DNA from: Clostridia bacterium
GTDB lineage: Bacteria; Bacillota; Sulfobacillia; SLMV01
DNA: 37,039 nt
Direction: 5' to 3'
Assembly (NCBI GenBank): GCA_003563985.1
Contig: PWSR01000120.1
Coordinates: forward strand, 1-37,039
Each line of letters begins with the position of its first letter. The first letter of the stretch is position 1. Made by a program: the position numbers and the translations under genes. Of this stretch, positions 1 through 7,452 are shown in pieces. Below the pieces are notes generated by a model. That model was not told where the DNA came from, did no database searches, and saw nothing but the letters and a program-made list of their open reading frames with translations.

Positions 1-51
1 ATCCACGGCGGTGCCGGAAGTGTAGGAACCCAGAATCACTCGATCGGGCAT
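1..51 (-). CDS. Start of NuoF/HndC-like subunit (partial)
   Basis: Only the first 17 codons are inside the window (MPDRVILGSYTSGTAVD). The ATG at 51..49 overlaps the stop codon of the upstream NuoE/HndA-like gene as TGATG, so translation is probably coupled. In NADH-dependent hydrogenases and complex I-like modules, the thioredoxin-like [2Fe-2S] subunit is normally followed by the FMN/NADH-binding NuoF/HndC subunit. The identity is therefore inferred from position, not from motifs, because no FMN or NADH motif is visible in so short a piece. Confidence 0.45.
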   Translation of the reverse strand, partial: MPDRVILGSYTSGTAVD

Positions 52-542
52 CAGAGCTCATCTCCCTTCCGGCGGTAATCGGCTACGATTTCGGCGATGC
101 CCTCCGGCGTCAGGTCACCGTACACGTCGTCGTTGACCAGCATGGCCGGGGGTTGATCGCACATACCGATGCAGTTCGTGAATTCCAGGGAGAATAAACC
201 ATCCTCGGAGGTCTCGCCGAAGGATATTCCCAGGGCGGACTCCAGGGCCCGGCCAACCTCTTCTTTGCCCTTCATCTCGCAGGAGATGGTCTGGCAGAGC
301 CGGAAGACGAACTTGCCCTGGGGCTCGTCGGTCAAAAAGGAATAGAACGAGATGACCTCGGATACGCGGGCGCCCGAAAGATTCAGCGCCTTGGCGATCT
401 CCATCTGGGCCTCCGCCGGTACGTATCCATAACTCAACTGGATGTCCTGTAGAATCGGAATAAGGGCGGTTTGACCGTCACCGCGCGAAGCCACGATGTC
501 GGCCACCACACTGTTCCAATCCATATCGATCCGGGCGCTCAT
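51..542 (-). CDS. NuoE/HndA-like [2Fe-2S] thioredoxin-fold subunit
   Basis: 163-aa protein of the 24 kDa NuoE/HndA family, a cytoplasmic subunit that holds one [2Fe-2S] cluster and passes electrons between NAD(H) and a partner hydrogenase or complex I-like module. An N-terminal helical part (about 1-75) contains the family phrase LSYGYVP and VSFYSF-like text (EVISFYSFL). The C-terminal thioredoxin-like domain has the four cluster cysteines C83-x4-C88 and C124-x3-C128 (CIGMC). Length is normal for the family. It starts with ATG at 542..540, overlapping the stop of the response regulator as ATGA, and its own stop overlaps the next gene as TGATG. It therefore sits in the middle of a tightly coupled minus-strand operon that runs off the window. 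Whether the complex is an electron-bifurcating hydrogenase or another NAD-linked oxidoreductase cannot be decided here. Confidence 0.88.
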   Translation of the reverse strand: MSARIDMDWNSVVADIVASRGDGQTALIPILQDIQLSYGYVPAEAQMEIAKALNLSGARVSEVISFYSFLTDEPQGKFVFRLCQTISCEMKGKEEVGRALESALGISFGETSEDGLFSLEFTNCIGMCDQPPAMLVNDDVYGDLTPEGIAEIVADYRRKGDEL

Positions 543-925
543 TCCCCCACCTCCCCGGAAAGTACTTCTTCAATCTTGGCCAAAAGCACCGCGGGCTTGA
601 TCGGTTTCTGGAGGAAGCTCTCCACGGGCACCATGTCGTCATCGGCACCGTAGTCCCAACCGGTGGCCCGGGCAACAGACGTTAGCATAATGATGGGAAC
701 CGGTCGATCGGAGGCCTTGATCTTCTGTGCTACGTAGAATCCCTCGTCGGGTTGAGCCATCATCACATCGAGGATAATTACGTCCGGTGACTCGGTCTCC
801 AGTGTCTCAAGGGCCTCATCACCATTGTTTGCGGTCAGTACCCGGTAACCGGCACCTTTGAGGGACATGCCGACAATTTCCTGGACGTCGACATCGTCGT
901 CTACTACGAGGACGGTCTTGTTCAC
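539..925 (-). CDS. Single-domain response regulator (CheY-like receiver)
   Basis: 128-aa stand-alone receiver domain with no output domain. It has the acidic pocket DDD at 9-11, the phospho-acceptor D53 in ILDVMM, the conserved T82 and the conserved K107 in QKPIKP, so it should be phosphorylatable. I chose the GTG at 925..923 because a GGGGGT stretch lies about 6 bases upstream; longer readings add low-complexity sequence with no domain. The stop overlaps the ATG of the NuoE/HndA-like gene (ATGA), which makes it the first gene of that operon within the window. No histidine kinase is visible. Because receivers without an output act by protein-protein contact, it may tie a signalling pathway to the redox complex, but that role is inferred from gene order only. 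Confidence 0.87.
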   Translation of the reverse strand: MNKTVLVVDDDVDVQEIVGMSLKGAGYRVLTANNGDEALETLETESPDVIILDVMMAQPDEGFYVAQKIKASDRPVPIIMLTSVARATGWDYGADDDMVPVESFLQKPIKPAVLLAKIEEVLSGEVGE

Positions 926-1323
926 CAGCAACCCCCTATCTCTCCGTTGATTCCGGTGCGGTGCTCTCCATCGGCGCCACCCGCGAAGGGCTCGGTGCGG
1001 ACGGAAAAGCGATCCGCTGATTTTTGCCAAATCCACGGGTATGCTAACAAATCGAGGGGGTAAAGTCCAGTTGTGAAGGCCATAACGAGCGGATTCGAGG
1101 TTGCATTTTATTCGGAAGTTTGTTCTGCATTTCACAAGGATCCGGTTTCCAGTTTGCCCTATCACAAAAGAGAATAATGATATCACACTCATTACGAGTA
1201 TTCCCACGTAATCCTATCGAGATTTCGAAAATCCGCCCGGACAAGCATGTGATATCCGTAACGACCCCGGTGGGATGCGCCGGGGAATGCCAAGGGAACG
1301 TATCGGTCCCGCGCATGACACCT
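926..1323. other. Intergenic region upstream of the response regulator
   Basis: About 400 bases between two minus-strand genes. It is more AT-rich than the neighbouring genes around 1080-1250 and should contain the promoter of the regulator/NuoE operon, but I see no convincing -35/-10 pair. A 6-bp stem-loop (CCCCGG 1265-1270 with CCGGGG 1280-1285) lies about 40 bases after the crtI-like stop. It has no T-run, so it is at best a weak terminator. Open frames here have no recognisable motif or ribosome binding site. Confidence 0.4.
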
Positions 1324-2967
1324 CTAGGCGCCCAACGCGTCGTCCGCCTCCCGAATGAGCTGCGCACTGATCCGGCCCGACTCCCATATCGTGGGCAAAC
1401 CGCTCCCGGGATGTGTACCGCCGCCTGCCAGGTAGACGCGCTCCAACTCTTCGAACCGATTGTGCGGACGGAAGTACAACATCTGCCCCAGGTTGTGGCC
1501 GAGGTTGAAGGTGGCCCCCCGATATATGGAGTGCTCCTTTTCCCATCTCTGGGGGTCCAGGATCGCCTCCGTTCGTATCCGGCTGCGCAGATCGGGTAGG
1601 GGAATTCTCTCCTCTAAGACATCGAGCACCCTCTCCCGATAATGGATCCCAAAGGTCTTCCAGTCGATCTCAGCCTCGTTGTTGGGAACGGGCACCAGAA
1701 CGTAGAGGGTAGAGTAACCCTCGGGCGCCAGGCTCGGATCGGTTGCGCTGGCATTCTGCACGTAGACCGAGGGGTCCTCGGATGCGGTGAGCCGCTCGAA
1801 TATGTCATCCGCGCTGGAGCGGGAATCGCGGGCGAAATAGATGCTGTGGTGCGGGATGTCCACCTTGCCCTCGATGCCGAGGTACATCATGAAGGTGGAA
1901 CAGGAGTACCGTTTCCGCGCGAGTTTATGGGGACTGTATTTCTTGAGCACGCCCGGCGCCACCAAGTGTAACATCGCGTGGCCAAAATCGGCATTCACGA
2001 GGATGAAGTCCGCCTCCACCAGCTCTCCAGAAACCAGTTCGACGCCGCGCGCTCTCCTGCCCTCCAGGACGAGTTCCTCCACCTCCGAACCGAGATGTAT
2101 CCGCCCCCCTTCTTCCTCGACGACCCGGGCCATGGCCGCGGGAATTCGATTGAGGCCCCCCATGACGTGGTAGACGCCAAACTTATGCTCAATGAAGGGG
2201 ATGATTGCGAAGGCACCGGGGCAGGCCCAGGGAGACATGCCCAGGTATATCGCCTGAAAAGCAAAGGCCAGCTTCAGCCTGTCATCGGAAAAATAGTCGC
2301 CGAGGACATCGAAGAGAGAGCGGCCGGGAGCCAGTTGCCGAAACGCCTTCAACGCCTCGCGGGACACCAGGTCCCCCAACCGATCGTACGGTCTCTGCAG
2401 AGCGGGCAGGAGTTCTTCGAACCTGCGCCCCTCTCTCCGGTAGAACTTCTCCACGCCCTCGGGCCCTTCGTCAAATACCCGGGCAATCTCGCCGCCCATC
2501 CCCTCGTCGGACCGGTAACTGAGAATGTGATCGTCGCCGTAATCGAGCAGGTACATGGGATCCAGCGGCACCATATCCAGGTAATCCTCGGACGAACGTC
2601 CGGTCGCCGCGAAGAGCTCGTCCAGGACAAACCTCATCATCAGCAAGGTGGGGCCGACGTCAAAGGTGAAACCGTCGCGTCGGAGGGCGGCATTTCGCCC
2701 ACCAACCTGGTCCCCCTTCTCGAATACGTCCACCTCGAAACCCCAATGCGCCAATAACATGGCCGCCGCCAGTCCCCCGGGACCGCCGCCGATAACCGCT
2801 ACCCTCGATTTCCCCAACACAAGCCCCCCATCGAAACTACGAAACATCGCGCCCTCGAGCAATCCGTAATTGGCAAGAAAAGGCCGTATTCCCTGCAAGG
2901 CAAAGGAGAAATCGGCGCTCCGGAGAAGCCCCCGCCCTCCCGGAATCCGTGGGCGAGGAAGTAGCAT
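1324..2967 (-). CDS. CrtI-like phytoene desaturase family FAD oxidoreductase
   Basis: 547-aa protein of the carotenoid desaturase (CrtI)/amine-oxidase superfamily. It has the dinucleotide-binding motif VAVIGGGPGGLAAAMLL followed by VDVFEKGDQVGGR, and the C-terminal CrtI signature VYLAGGGTHPGSGLPT followed by WESGR. Known members desaturate or isomerise carotenoid precursors at the membrane using FAD; the exact substrate is open, and no crtB or other carotenoid gene is nearby. The ATG at 2967 was chosen because GGAGGT stands 7 bases before it. This leaves about 50 residues ahead of the FAD motif, whose codons look less biased than the rest. Starts at 2847 (ATG) or 2817 (TTG, after GGGGGG) would give the more usual length of about 500 aa. 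It is divergent from the opu operon and looks monocistronic. Confidence 0.84.
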   Translation of the reverse strand: MLLPRPRIPGGRGLLRSADFSFALQGIRPFLANYGLLEGAMFRSFDGGLVLGKSRVAVIGGGPGGLAAAMLLAHWGFEVDVFEKGDQVGGRNAALRRDGFTFDVGPTLLMMRFVLDELFAATGRSSEDYLDMVPLDPMYLLDYGDDHILSYRSDEGMGGEIARVFDEGPEGVEKFYRREGRRFEELLPALQRPYDRLGDLVSREALKAFRQLAPGRSLFDVLGDYFSDDRLKLAFAFQAIYLGMSPWACPGAFAIIPFIEHKFGVYHVMGGLNRIPAAMARVVEEEGGRIHLGSEVEELVLEGRRARGVELVSGELVEADFILVNADFGHAMLHLVAPGVLKKYSPHKLARKRYSCSTFMMYLGIEGKVDIPHHSIYFARDSRSSADDIFERLTASEDPSVYVQNASATDPSLAPEGYSTLYVLVPVPNNEAEIDWKTFGIHYRERVLDVLEERIPLPDLRSRIRTEAILDPQRWEKEHSIYRGATFNLGHNLGQMLYFRPHNRFEELERVYLAGGGTHPGSGLPTIWESGRISAQLIREADDALGA

Positions 2968-3351
2968 CTGGAGACCTCCGTGCATTGTTCTCTCAACTAG
3001 ACAATCCATACTACCCTATTCTGCCCCCGGCCCACTCGAACCATAAAAGAACAATTACACACTGACACAGGTAGGCCAGGTCCCCCCGAGTGGGCACACA
3101 CAGTGATATTGCGCTATTCGGAAGGGATGATCGTAAAGCAATCTCTTTATCCGATAATATCATCACTATATTTCCCGTAGCACCCATATACGTCCGAATT
3201 CGGTCTACTTCCAATGGAGACCTCCGTTGTGATATAAATACTATGTAACATAGTTCACCCTCGGTTCGGGAGCTCCTGTTCCCGGGTTCCTATGGCCGGG
3301 GATCCCTGCCGCGAAAGAAAATGAAAATGGACAGAAGGAAAGGGAGTATCT
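2968..3351. other. Divergent intergenic region crtI-like / opu operon
   Basis: This 384-base, comparatively AT-rich spacer lies between two divergent genes and should hold both promoters. On the plus side there is a sharp dyad at 3240-3254 (annotated separately) followed by a leader of about 95 bases. For the minus-strand gene, AT-rich stretches around 3150-3175 could act as a -10 region, but I cannot name a convincing pair. A 10-bp palindrome CCGAATTCGG lies at 3194-3203. A short open frame at 3011-3214 has no supporting features and is not called as a gene. Confidence 0.45.
3227..3254 (+). promoter_or_regulatory. Candidate promoter with operator dyad upstream of opuCA
   Basis: A perfect 7-1-7 inverted repeat, ACTATGT-A-ACATAGT, occupies 3240-3254. 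TTGTGA at 3227-3232 with CATAGT at 3249-3254 (16-base spacer) is a plausible sigma-70 promoter, with 4 of 6 matches in each box. TATAAA at 3233-3238 is an alternative -10. In either case the dyad overlaps or directly follows the -10, the usual place for a repressor operator. Osmolyte uptake operons are often under a dedicated local repressor, but no regulator gene is adjacent, so the binding protein is unknown. Confidence 0.4.
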
Positions 3352-4503
3352 GTGGTCGTCTTCGAAGATGTGACGAAGATATACGACGATGAAACCGTCG
3401 CAGTCGACGGTCTCAACCTAACGGTAGAGCACGGAGAATTCATGGTCTTCATCGGCCCCAGTGGTTGCGGTAAGACCACCACGCTCCAGATGACGAATCG
3501 CCTAAAGGAGCCCACCTCCGGTCGCATCTTGGTGGGCGGACGCGACACGAAGGAGATGAAGGCCGTCGATCTCAGGAGGGGCATGGGGTATGTAATCCAG
3601 GAGATCGCCCTATTCCCCCACATGACGGTAGCCGAGAACATATACGTGGTTCCCGAACTCCTGGGCTGGTCCAAGCAACAGAAAGTGGATCGGGCCCGGG
3701 AACTTCTCCATCTAGTCGATCTCGACCCGGACATCTACATGGACCGCTACCCCATGGAATTGAGCGGAGGTCAGCAGCAGCGTATCGGTGTACTCCGGGC
3801 CCTGGCCGTGGATCCCGATGTCCTCTTGATGGACGAACCCTTCGGCGGGCTGGACCCCCTGACGCGGGATCAGCTGCACGAAGAGCTCAAACAGTTGCAA
3901 GACAAGGTAAATAAGACGATCATCTTCGTGACCCACGACATGGATGAGGCCCTGAAACTCGCGGATCGCGTGACACTGATGCGCGACGGGAAGCTCGTCC
4001 AGGTGGACACCCCCGAGGAGATCCTTCGAAACCCCAACGACGAATTCGTAGCCAACTTCATCGGTTCGGAACGGCGTCTCATCAGTCCGCTGGATGTCCA
4101 GGTTCGGGAAGTCATGCTCAAGGGTGTGCCCACCATTGGGCCCGAATCGGGAATGGACGACGCCCTCCGGTTGATGCAGGAAAAGGACACCGACTACCTC
4201 GCCGTCAACGACGGCGATCAGTTCCTGGGTATGCTCTCCGCACATCGGCTCCAGGTCCTCCGCCTCGAGGGTGATCCCGGCGGCCAGGTCAAGGACGCCA
4301 ACCTGATCAATGCCACGGTGGACTCGCGCGAAACCATGATGACCGCCGTGCACCGCCTGGCCGAAAGCCAGGAGCACGTCCTGGGCGTAATCAACCGCAA
4401 GGGACAACTCGTCGGGGCGATCTCGAGGGGTTGGCTGCCCGACATCCTGGCGAAGGAAATGTGGCCCAAGGAAGCCGCCGGATACGAAACGGAGGAGAGC
4501 TGA
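3352..4503 (+). CDS. opuCA: Glycine betaine/choline-type ABC transporter ATPase with CBS domains
   Basis: 383-aa cytoplasmic ATPase of the OpuCA/ProV family that powers compatible-solute import. It has a Walker A (GPSGCGKTT, K41), Q-loop Q83, signature LSGGQQQR at 137-144, Walker B LLMDE at 158-162 and switch histidine H195 in FVTHDMDEA. Residues from about 250 to the end form a pair of CBS domains; in OpuA these sense ionic strength or nucleotides, and here that is inferred. The GTG start at 3352 follows AGGGAG by 5-6 bases. The next gene begins 1 base after the stop, and its ribosome binding site lies inside the 3' end of this gene, so the two are one transcription unit. Substrate (glycine betaine, carnitine or choline) cannot be told from the ATPase. 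Confidence 0.9.
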   Translation: MVVFEDVTKIYDDETVAVDGLNLTVEHGEFMVFIGPSGCGKTTTLQMTNRLKEPTSGRILVGGRDTKEMKAVDLRRGMGYVIQEIALFPHMTVAENIYVVPELLGWSKQQKVDRARELLHLVDLDPDIYMDRYPMELSGGQQQRIGVLRALAVDPDVLLMDEPFGGLDPLTRDQLHEELKQLQDKVNKTIIFVTHDMDEALKLADRVTLMRDGKLVQVDTPEEILRNPNDEFVANFIGSERRLISPLDVQVREVMLKGVPTIGPESGMDDALRLMQEKDTDYLAVNDGDQFLGMLSAHRLQVLRLEGDPGGQVKDANLINATVDSRETMMTAVHRLAESQEHVLGVINRKGQLVGAISRGWLPDILAKEMWPKEAAGYETEES

Positions 4504-4504
4504 A

Positions 4505-5209
4505 TTGTTCCCGCAAGCTCTATACTCTGCACTAACCCTGACCGCAAACCGCACCTTCACTGAATCCTTGATGCGATTCTTTACCCTCGTCGGCACCCGC
4601 GGAGACGACCTGAGGGCTGCCCTCGGCCAGCACATGATGCTGGTATTGATCCCCGTGGGGATCGCCATCGTGGTGTCCATTCCCCTGGGCATCCTGGCGA
4701 CCCGCTATCGGGCCGTCGAGATTCCCGCCCTGGGGCTGGCCAACATCGGGCAGACGATACCCAGCCTGGCGCTAATCGCCCTCATGATACCGCTGGGACT
4801 CGGCATCGGCCGCCGCCCCGCCTACGTCGCCCTGCTGATCTACGCAATCCTGCCGATCCTCCGGAATACCTACACGGGGATCGCGGGAGTCGATCCGTCC
4901 CTGAAACGCGCCGCCCGCGGCATGGGCATGACCGATATGCAAATGCTGCTCAAGGTGGAGCTGCCCCTGGCCTTTCCCACGATCATGGCCGGAATCCGGA
5001 CCTCGACCGTAATCATCATCGGTACCGCGGTCCTGGCGGCCTATATCGGTGGTGGCGGACTGGGCCAATTCATCGTCACGGGATTGGGCCTCGTTCGAGA
5101 TGACCTCATCCTCCTGGGCGCCATACCCAGTGCCCTGTTGGCTATCGTGGCCGACTTGATCCTCGGCCGGGTGGAGGATTGGGTAACCCCGAGGGGCCTC
5201 AAGGTTTAG
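4505..5209 (+). CDS. opuCB: Osmolyte ABC transporter permease (OpuCB-like)
   Basis: 234-aa integral membrane permease with the MetI-like fold, about six hydrophobic segments and the cytoplasmic coupling loop that docks to the ATPase (DPSLKRAARGMGMTDMQMLL followed by KVELPLAFP). TTG at 4505 is taken as start because GGAGGAG lies about 7 bases upstream, inside the end of opuCA. A start at 4571 (ATG, MRFFTLVGTRG) would shorten it by 22 residues. Classical OpuC has two permease genes, whereas only this one is present in the operon, so it presumably works as a homodimer as in ProW/OpuAB-type systems. Confidence 0.88.
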   Translation: MFPQALYSALTLTANRTFTESLMRFFTLVGTRGDDLRAALGQHMMLVLIPVGIAIVVSIPLGILATRYRAVEIPALGLANIGQTIPSLALIALMIPLGLGIGRRPAYVALLIYAILPILRNTYTGIAGVDPSLKRAARGMGMTDMQMLLKVELPLAFPTIMAGIRTSTVIIIGTAVLAAYIGGGGLGQFIVTGLGLVRDDLILLGAIPSALLAIVADLILGRVEDWVTPRGLKV

Positions 5210-5274
5210 CCCCCGGGATATACAGCGAAGAGAATGAAGAGAGGAACACCCGTTTCCTAGGAGGTTTGTATTCA

Positions 5275-6231
5275 ATGGTAGTAAATAACAAGAAGCTATT
5301 CGCCCTTACGATCGCCTTAGTCATGTTGTCTCTGGCAGCCCTATCCTTCGTCGGATGCGGCGGAGAGGCGGAGGCGCCCGCCAACGGCGACGAGGAGTTT
5401 CCCGCGGGCTCCATCACCATAGGATCCGGCGCCTTTTCGGAGCCCTGGATCCTGGCCGAAATCGCCAAGATCCTCCTGGAGGAGAATGGCAACCTGGAAG
5501 TCGATCATATCAACAACTTCCAGGGATCCAATGTCCTGCACCAGTCCATGATGTCCGGCGATCTCGATCTCTACATTTCCTGGACCGGAACCCAGTTCGC
5601 CGGGATTTTGGAAATGGAAATCACCGAGGAGTGGAGAGATCGGGAGAAGGTCTACAACTACGTCAAAGACGAATTCGACGAGCGATACGACATCCACTGG
5701 TTCCCACCCCTTGGATTTGACAACACCTACGCCGTCTGCGTGAGGCAGGACTTCGCCGAGGAACACGGCCTGGAGACCGTATCGGATCTCCGGGAAATGG
5801 CCCCGGACCTGAAGTGCGCCACCGACGTCACCTTCATGGACCGCGAAGGCGACGGCTACTACGACATGCTGGAACACTACGATATGGAGTTCGGAGAGGG
5901 CGTCCCCATGGACTACGGCCTCCTGTATCGCGCCGTGGCGGCCGGAGACGTAGAGGCGGCCATCGCCTACTCCACCGACGGGCGCGTCGGTGCACTGGAT
6001 CTCGTCATCCTGGAGGACGACCGGAACTTCTTCCCGCCCTACGACGGCGCCGTCATCGCCCGCAATGAGACCCTGGCCGACTACCCGCAGATCGAGGAAG
6101 TCCTCTCGGTCATGTGGGATTCCTTCGATGAAGCAACCATGGCCGCTTTGAACGCCGAGGTCGACGTGGACGAGCGGGATTACCAGGTGGTTGCCCGCGA
6201 CTTCGTCGAGGAGATGGGCTGGATCGACTGA
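5275..6231 (+). CDS. opuCC: Glycine betaine/choline-type substrate-binding lipoprotein 1
   Basis: 318-aa OpuAC/OpuCC-type binding protein, exported and membrane-anchored, which captures a quaternary ammonium osmolyte and delivers it to the permease. The signal peptide is KK followed by a hydrophobic stretch and a lipobox-like FVGC with C28 as the lipidated residue. The mature part has family blocks GSGAFSEPWILAE, YISWTGTQF, PPLGFDNTYAV, AYSTDGRVGALDLVILEDD and FFPPYDGAVI. The start at 5275 is set by AGGAGGT (5259-5265) 9 bases before the ATG; longer readings would destroy the signal peptide. Conserved tryptophan and tyrosine residues could form the aromatic cage known for betaine-binding proteins. 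It shares long identical blocks with the second binding protein downstream, so one arose by tandem duplication. Confidence 0.9.
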   Translation: MVVNNKKLFALTIALVMLSLAALSFVGCGGEAEAPANGDEEFPAGSITIGSGAFSEPWILAEIAKILLEENGNLEVDHINNFQGSNVLHQSMMSGDLDLYISWTGTQFAGILEMEITEEWRDREKVYNYVKDEFDERYDIHWFPPLGFDNTYAVCVRQDFAEEHGLETVSDLREMAPDLKCATDVTFMDREGDGYYDMLEHYDMEFGEGVPMDYGLLYRAVAAGDVEAAIAYSTDGRVGALDLVILEDDRNFFPPYDGAVIARNETLADYPQIEEVLSVMWDSFDEATMAALNAEVDVDERDYQVVARDFVEEMGWID

Positions 6232-6243
6232 CGACAACGGACC

Positions 6244-6273
6244 ATGGCTGGGGACGGTACCGTCCCCAGCCAT
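6244..6273. repeat. Perfect 30-nt palindrome between the two binding-protein genes
   Basis: ATGGCTGGGGACGGT (6244-6258) is followed without spacer by its exact reverse complement ACCGTCCCCAGCCAT (6259-6273). It lies 13 bases after the stop of the first binding protein and about 135 bases before the second. The GGGGACGG core resembles short REP-like palindromes found in some Gram-positive genomes; I recall such elements but could not check. In RNA it would fold into a 12-13 bp hairpin that could protect the upstream mRNA or reduce read-through. No T-run follows, and I found no second copy in this window. Confidence 0.85.
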
Positions 6274-6409
6274 AACCAATTCCCTCCACACCGAATCCCC
6301 TTCCCCGCTTCCCCCATCGGGTACCCAGCCCGCCGGGAGGCCGAGCAGACGCACGGTTCAAAAGACAATATCTCGAACAGCGAGTTCTACCCCGGGAGGT
6401 ATAGATCTC

Positions 6410-7342
6410 ATGTTGAGCGCATCTCGCGTGAAGATTGTCTCGATCGTTCTGGCGACGGCCCTGGCATTTTCGTTGACGGCGTGCTCGGGTGCAGCCGATG
6501 GCGAGGATTCGGAATTTCCTACCCTCGACCTACAGGTCGCATCCTCGACCTTCTCCGAACCGTGGATTCTCAGCGAAATGGTCAAGATCTTCTTGGAGGA
6601 TTTGGGACACAACGTAGAGCACACCATCAACATTCAAGCCGACACTTCCCACGCCCTCATGTCCGCCGGCGAACTGGATTTCTACATGTCCTGGACCGGG
6701 ACCGAGTTCACCGGTCTCCTGGAGATGGACGTCACCGAGGAGTGGCGGGATCGGGAAAGGGTATTCGATTACGTCCACGAGCGTCTCGAGGAAGATTACG
6801 ACCGCACCTTGTTCCCGCCCCTGGGATTCAACAACACCTACGCCCTGGCGGTCCGACAGAGCTTCGCCGAAGAACACGGGCTGGAAAAGGCCAGTGATCT
6901 CATCGATATGGCCCCGGACCTGACGATCGGAACCGATACCACGTTCCAAGAGCGCAGCGGAGACGGTTTCGACGCGATGGCGGAGCACTATGGCTTCGAG
7001 TTCGGCGAAGTCACCGGTATGACCTACGGCATACTCTACCGAGCCGTAGCCAGCGGCGACGTGGACGTCAGCGTGGCCTACTCCACCGACGGGCGAATCC
7101 CCGCCATGGACCTGGTCATCCTCCAGGACGACCGGAACTTCTTCCCTCCCTACGATGGAGTCATCATCGGGAGGAATGAGACCCTGGAAGCCGACCCCCG
7201 CATCGCAGAGACTCTCTCCGTCATGTGGGGGGCCATAGATGAAGCGACCATGGCCCGCCTCAACGCCGAGGTCGACGTGGAAGAACGCGAGTTCGCAGAT
7301 GTCGCACGGGAATTCATGCAAGAAAACGGCTGGATCGAGTAA
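6410..7342 (+). CDS. Glycine betaine/choline-type substrate-binding lipoprotein 2
   Basis: 310-aa paralogue of the preceding binding protein. The signal peptide ends in a better lipobox, LTAC, with C25 lipidated. It has the same family blocks: STFSEPWILSEMVKI, YMSWTGTEFTGLLEMDVTEE, PPLGFNNTYALAV, AYSTDGRIPAMDLVILQDD and FFPPYDGVIIGRNETL. The start at 6410 is set by GGGAGGT (6394-6400) 9 bases upstream. The two proteins differ in the 140-180 region (for example MAPDLTIGTDTTFQE against MAPDLKCATDVTFMD), so they may differ in ligand or affinity while sharing one permease. It is the last gene of the osmolyte operon and is followed by a strong stem-loop. Confidence 0.89.
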   Translation: MLSASRVKIVSIVLATALAFSLTACSGAADGEDSEFPTLDLQVASSTFSEPWILSEMVKIFLEDLGHNVEHTINIQADTSHALMSAGELDFYMSWTGTEFTGLLEMDVTEEWRDRERVFDYVHERLEEDYDRTLFPPLGFNNTYALAVRQSFAEEHGLEKASDLIDMAPDLTIGTDTTFQERSGDGFDAMAEHYGFEFGEVTGMTYGILYRAVASGDVDVSVAYSTDGRIPAMDLVILQDDRNFFPPYDGVIIGRNETLEADPRIAETLSVMWGAIDEATMARLNAEVDVEEREFADVAREFMQENGWIE

Positions 7343-7354
7343 GATCCTCTCCCT

Positions 7355-7384
7355 CTCCCCGGGAGCACGCTCGCTCCCGGGGAG
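7355..7384 (+). terminator. Stem-loop terminator after the osmolyte operon
   Basis: CTCCCCGGGAGC (7355-7366) pairs perfectly with GCTCCCGGGGAG (7373-7384) across a 6-base loop, starting 12 bases after the stop of the second binding protein. The 12-bp GC-rich stem is strong, but only scattered T follows, so termination may be partial. Confidence 0.6.
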
Positions 7385-7452
7385 GTATCTCCCCCCCTCC
7401 GCGGCTGGTACACTGGAACCATCCAAACTGATCGAAATGAGGGATTCATCCC

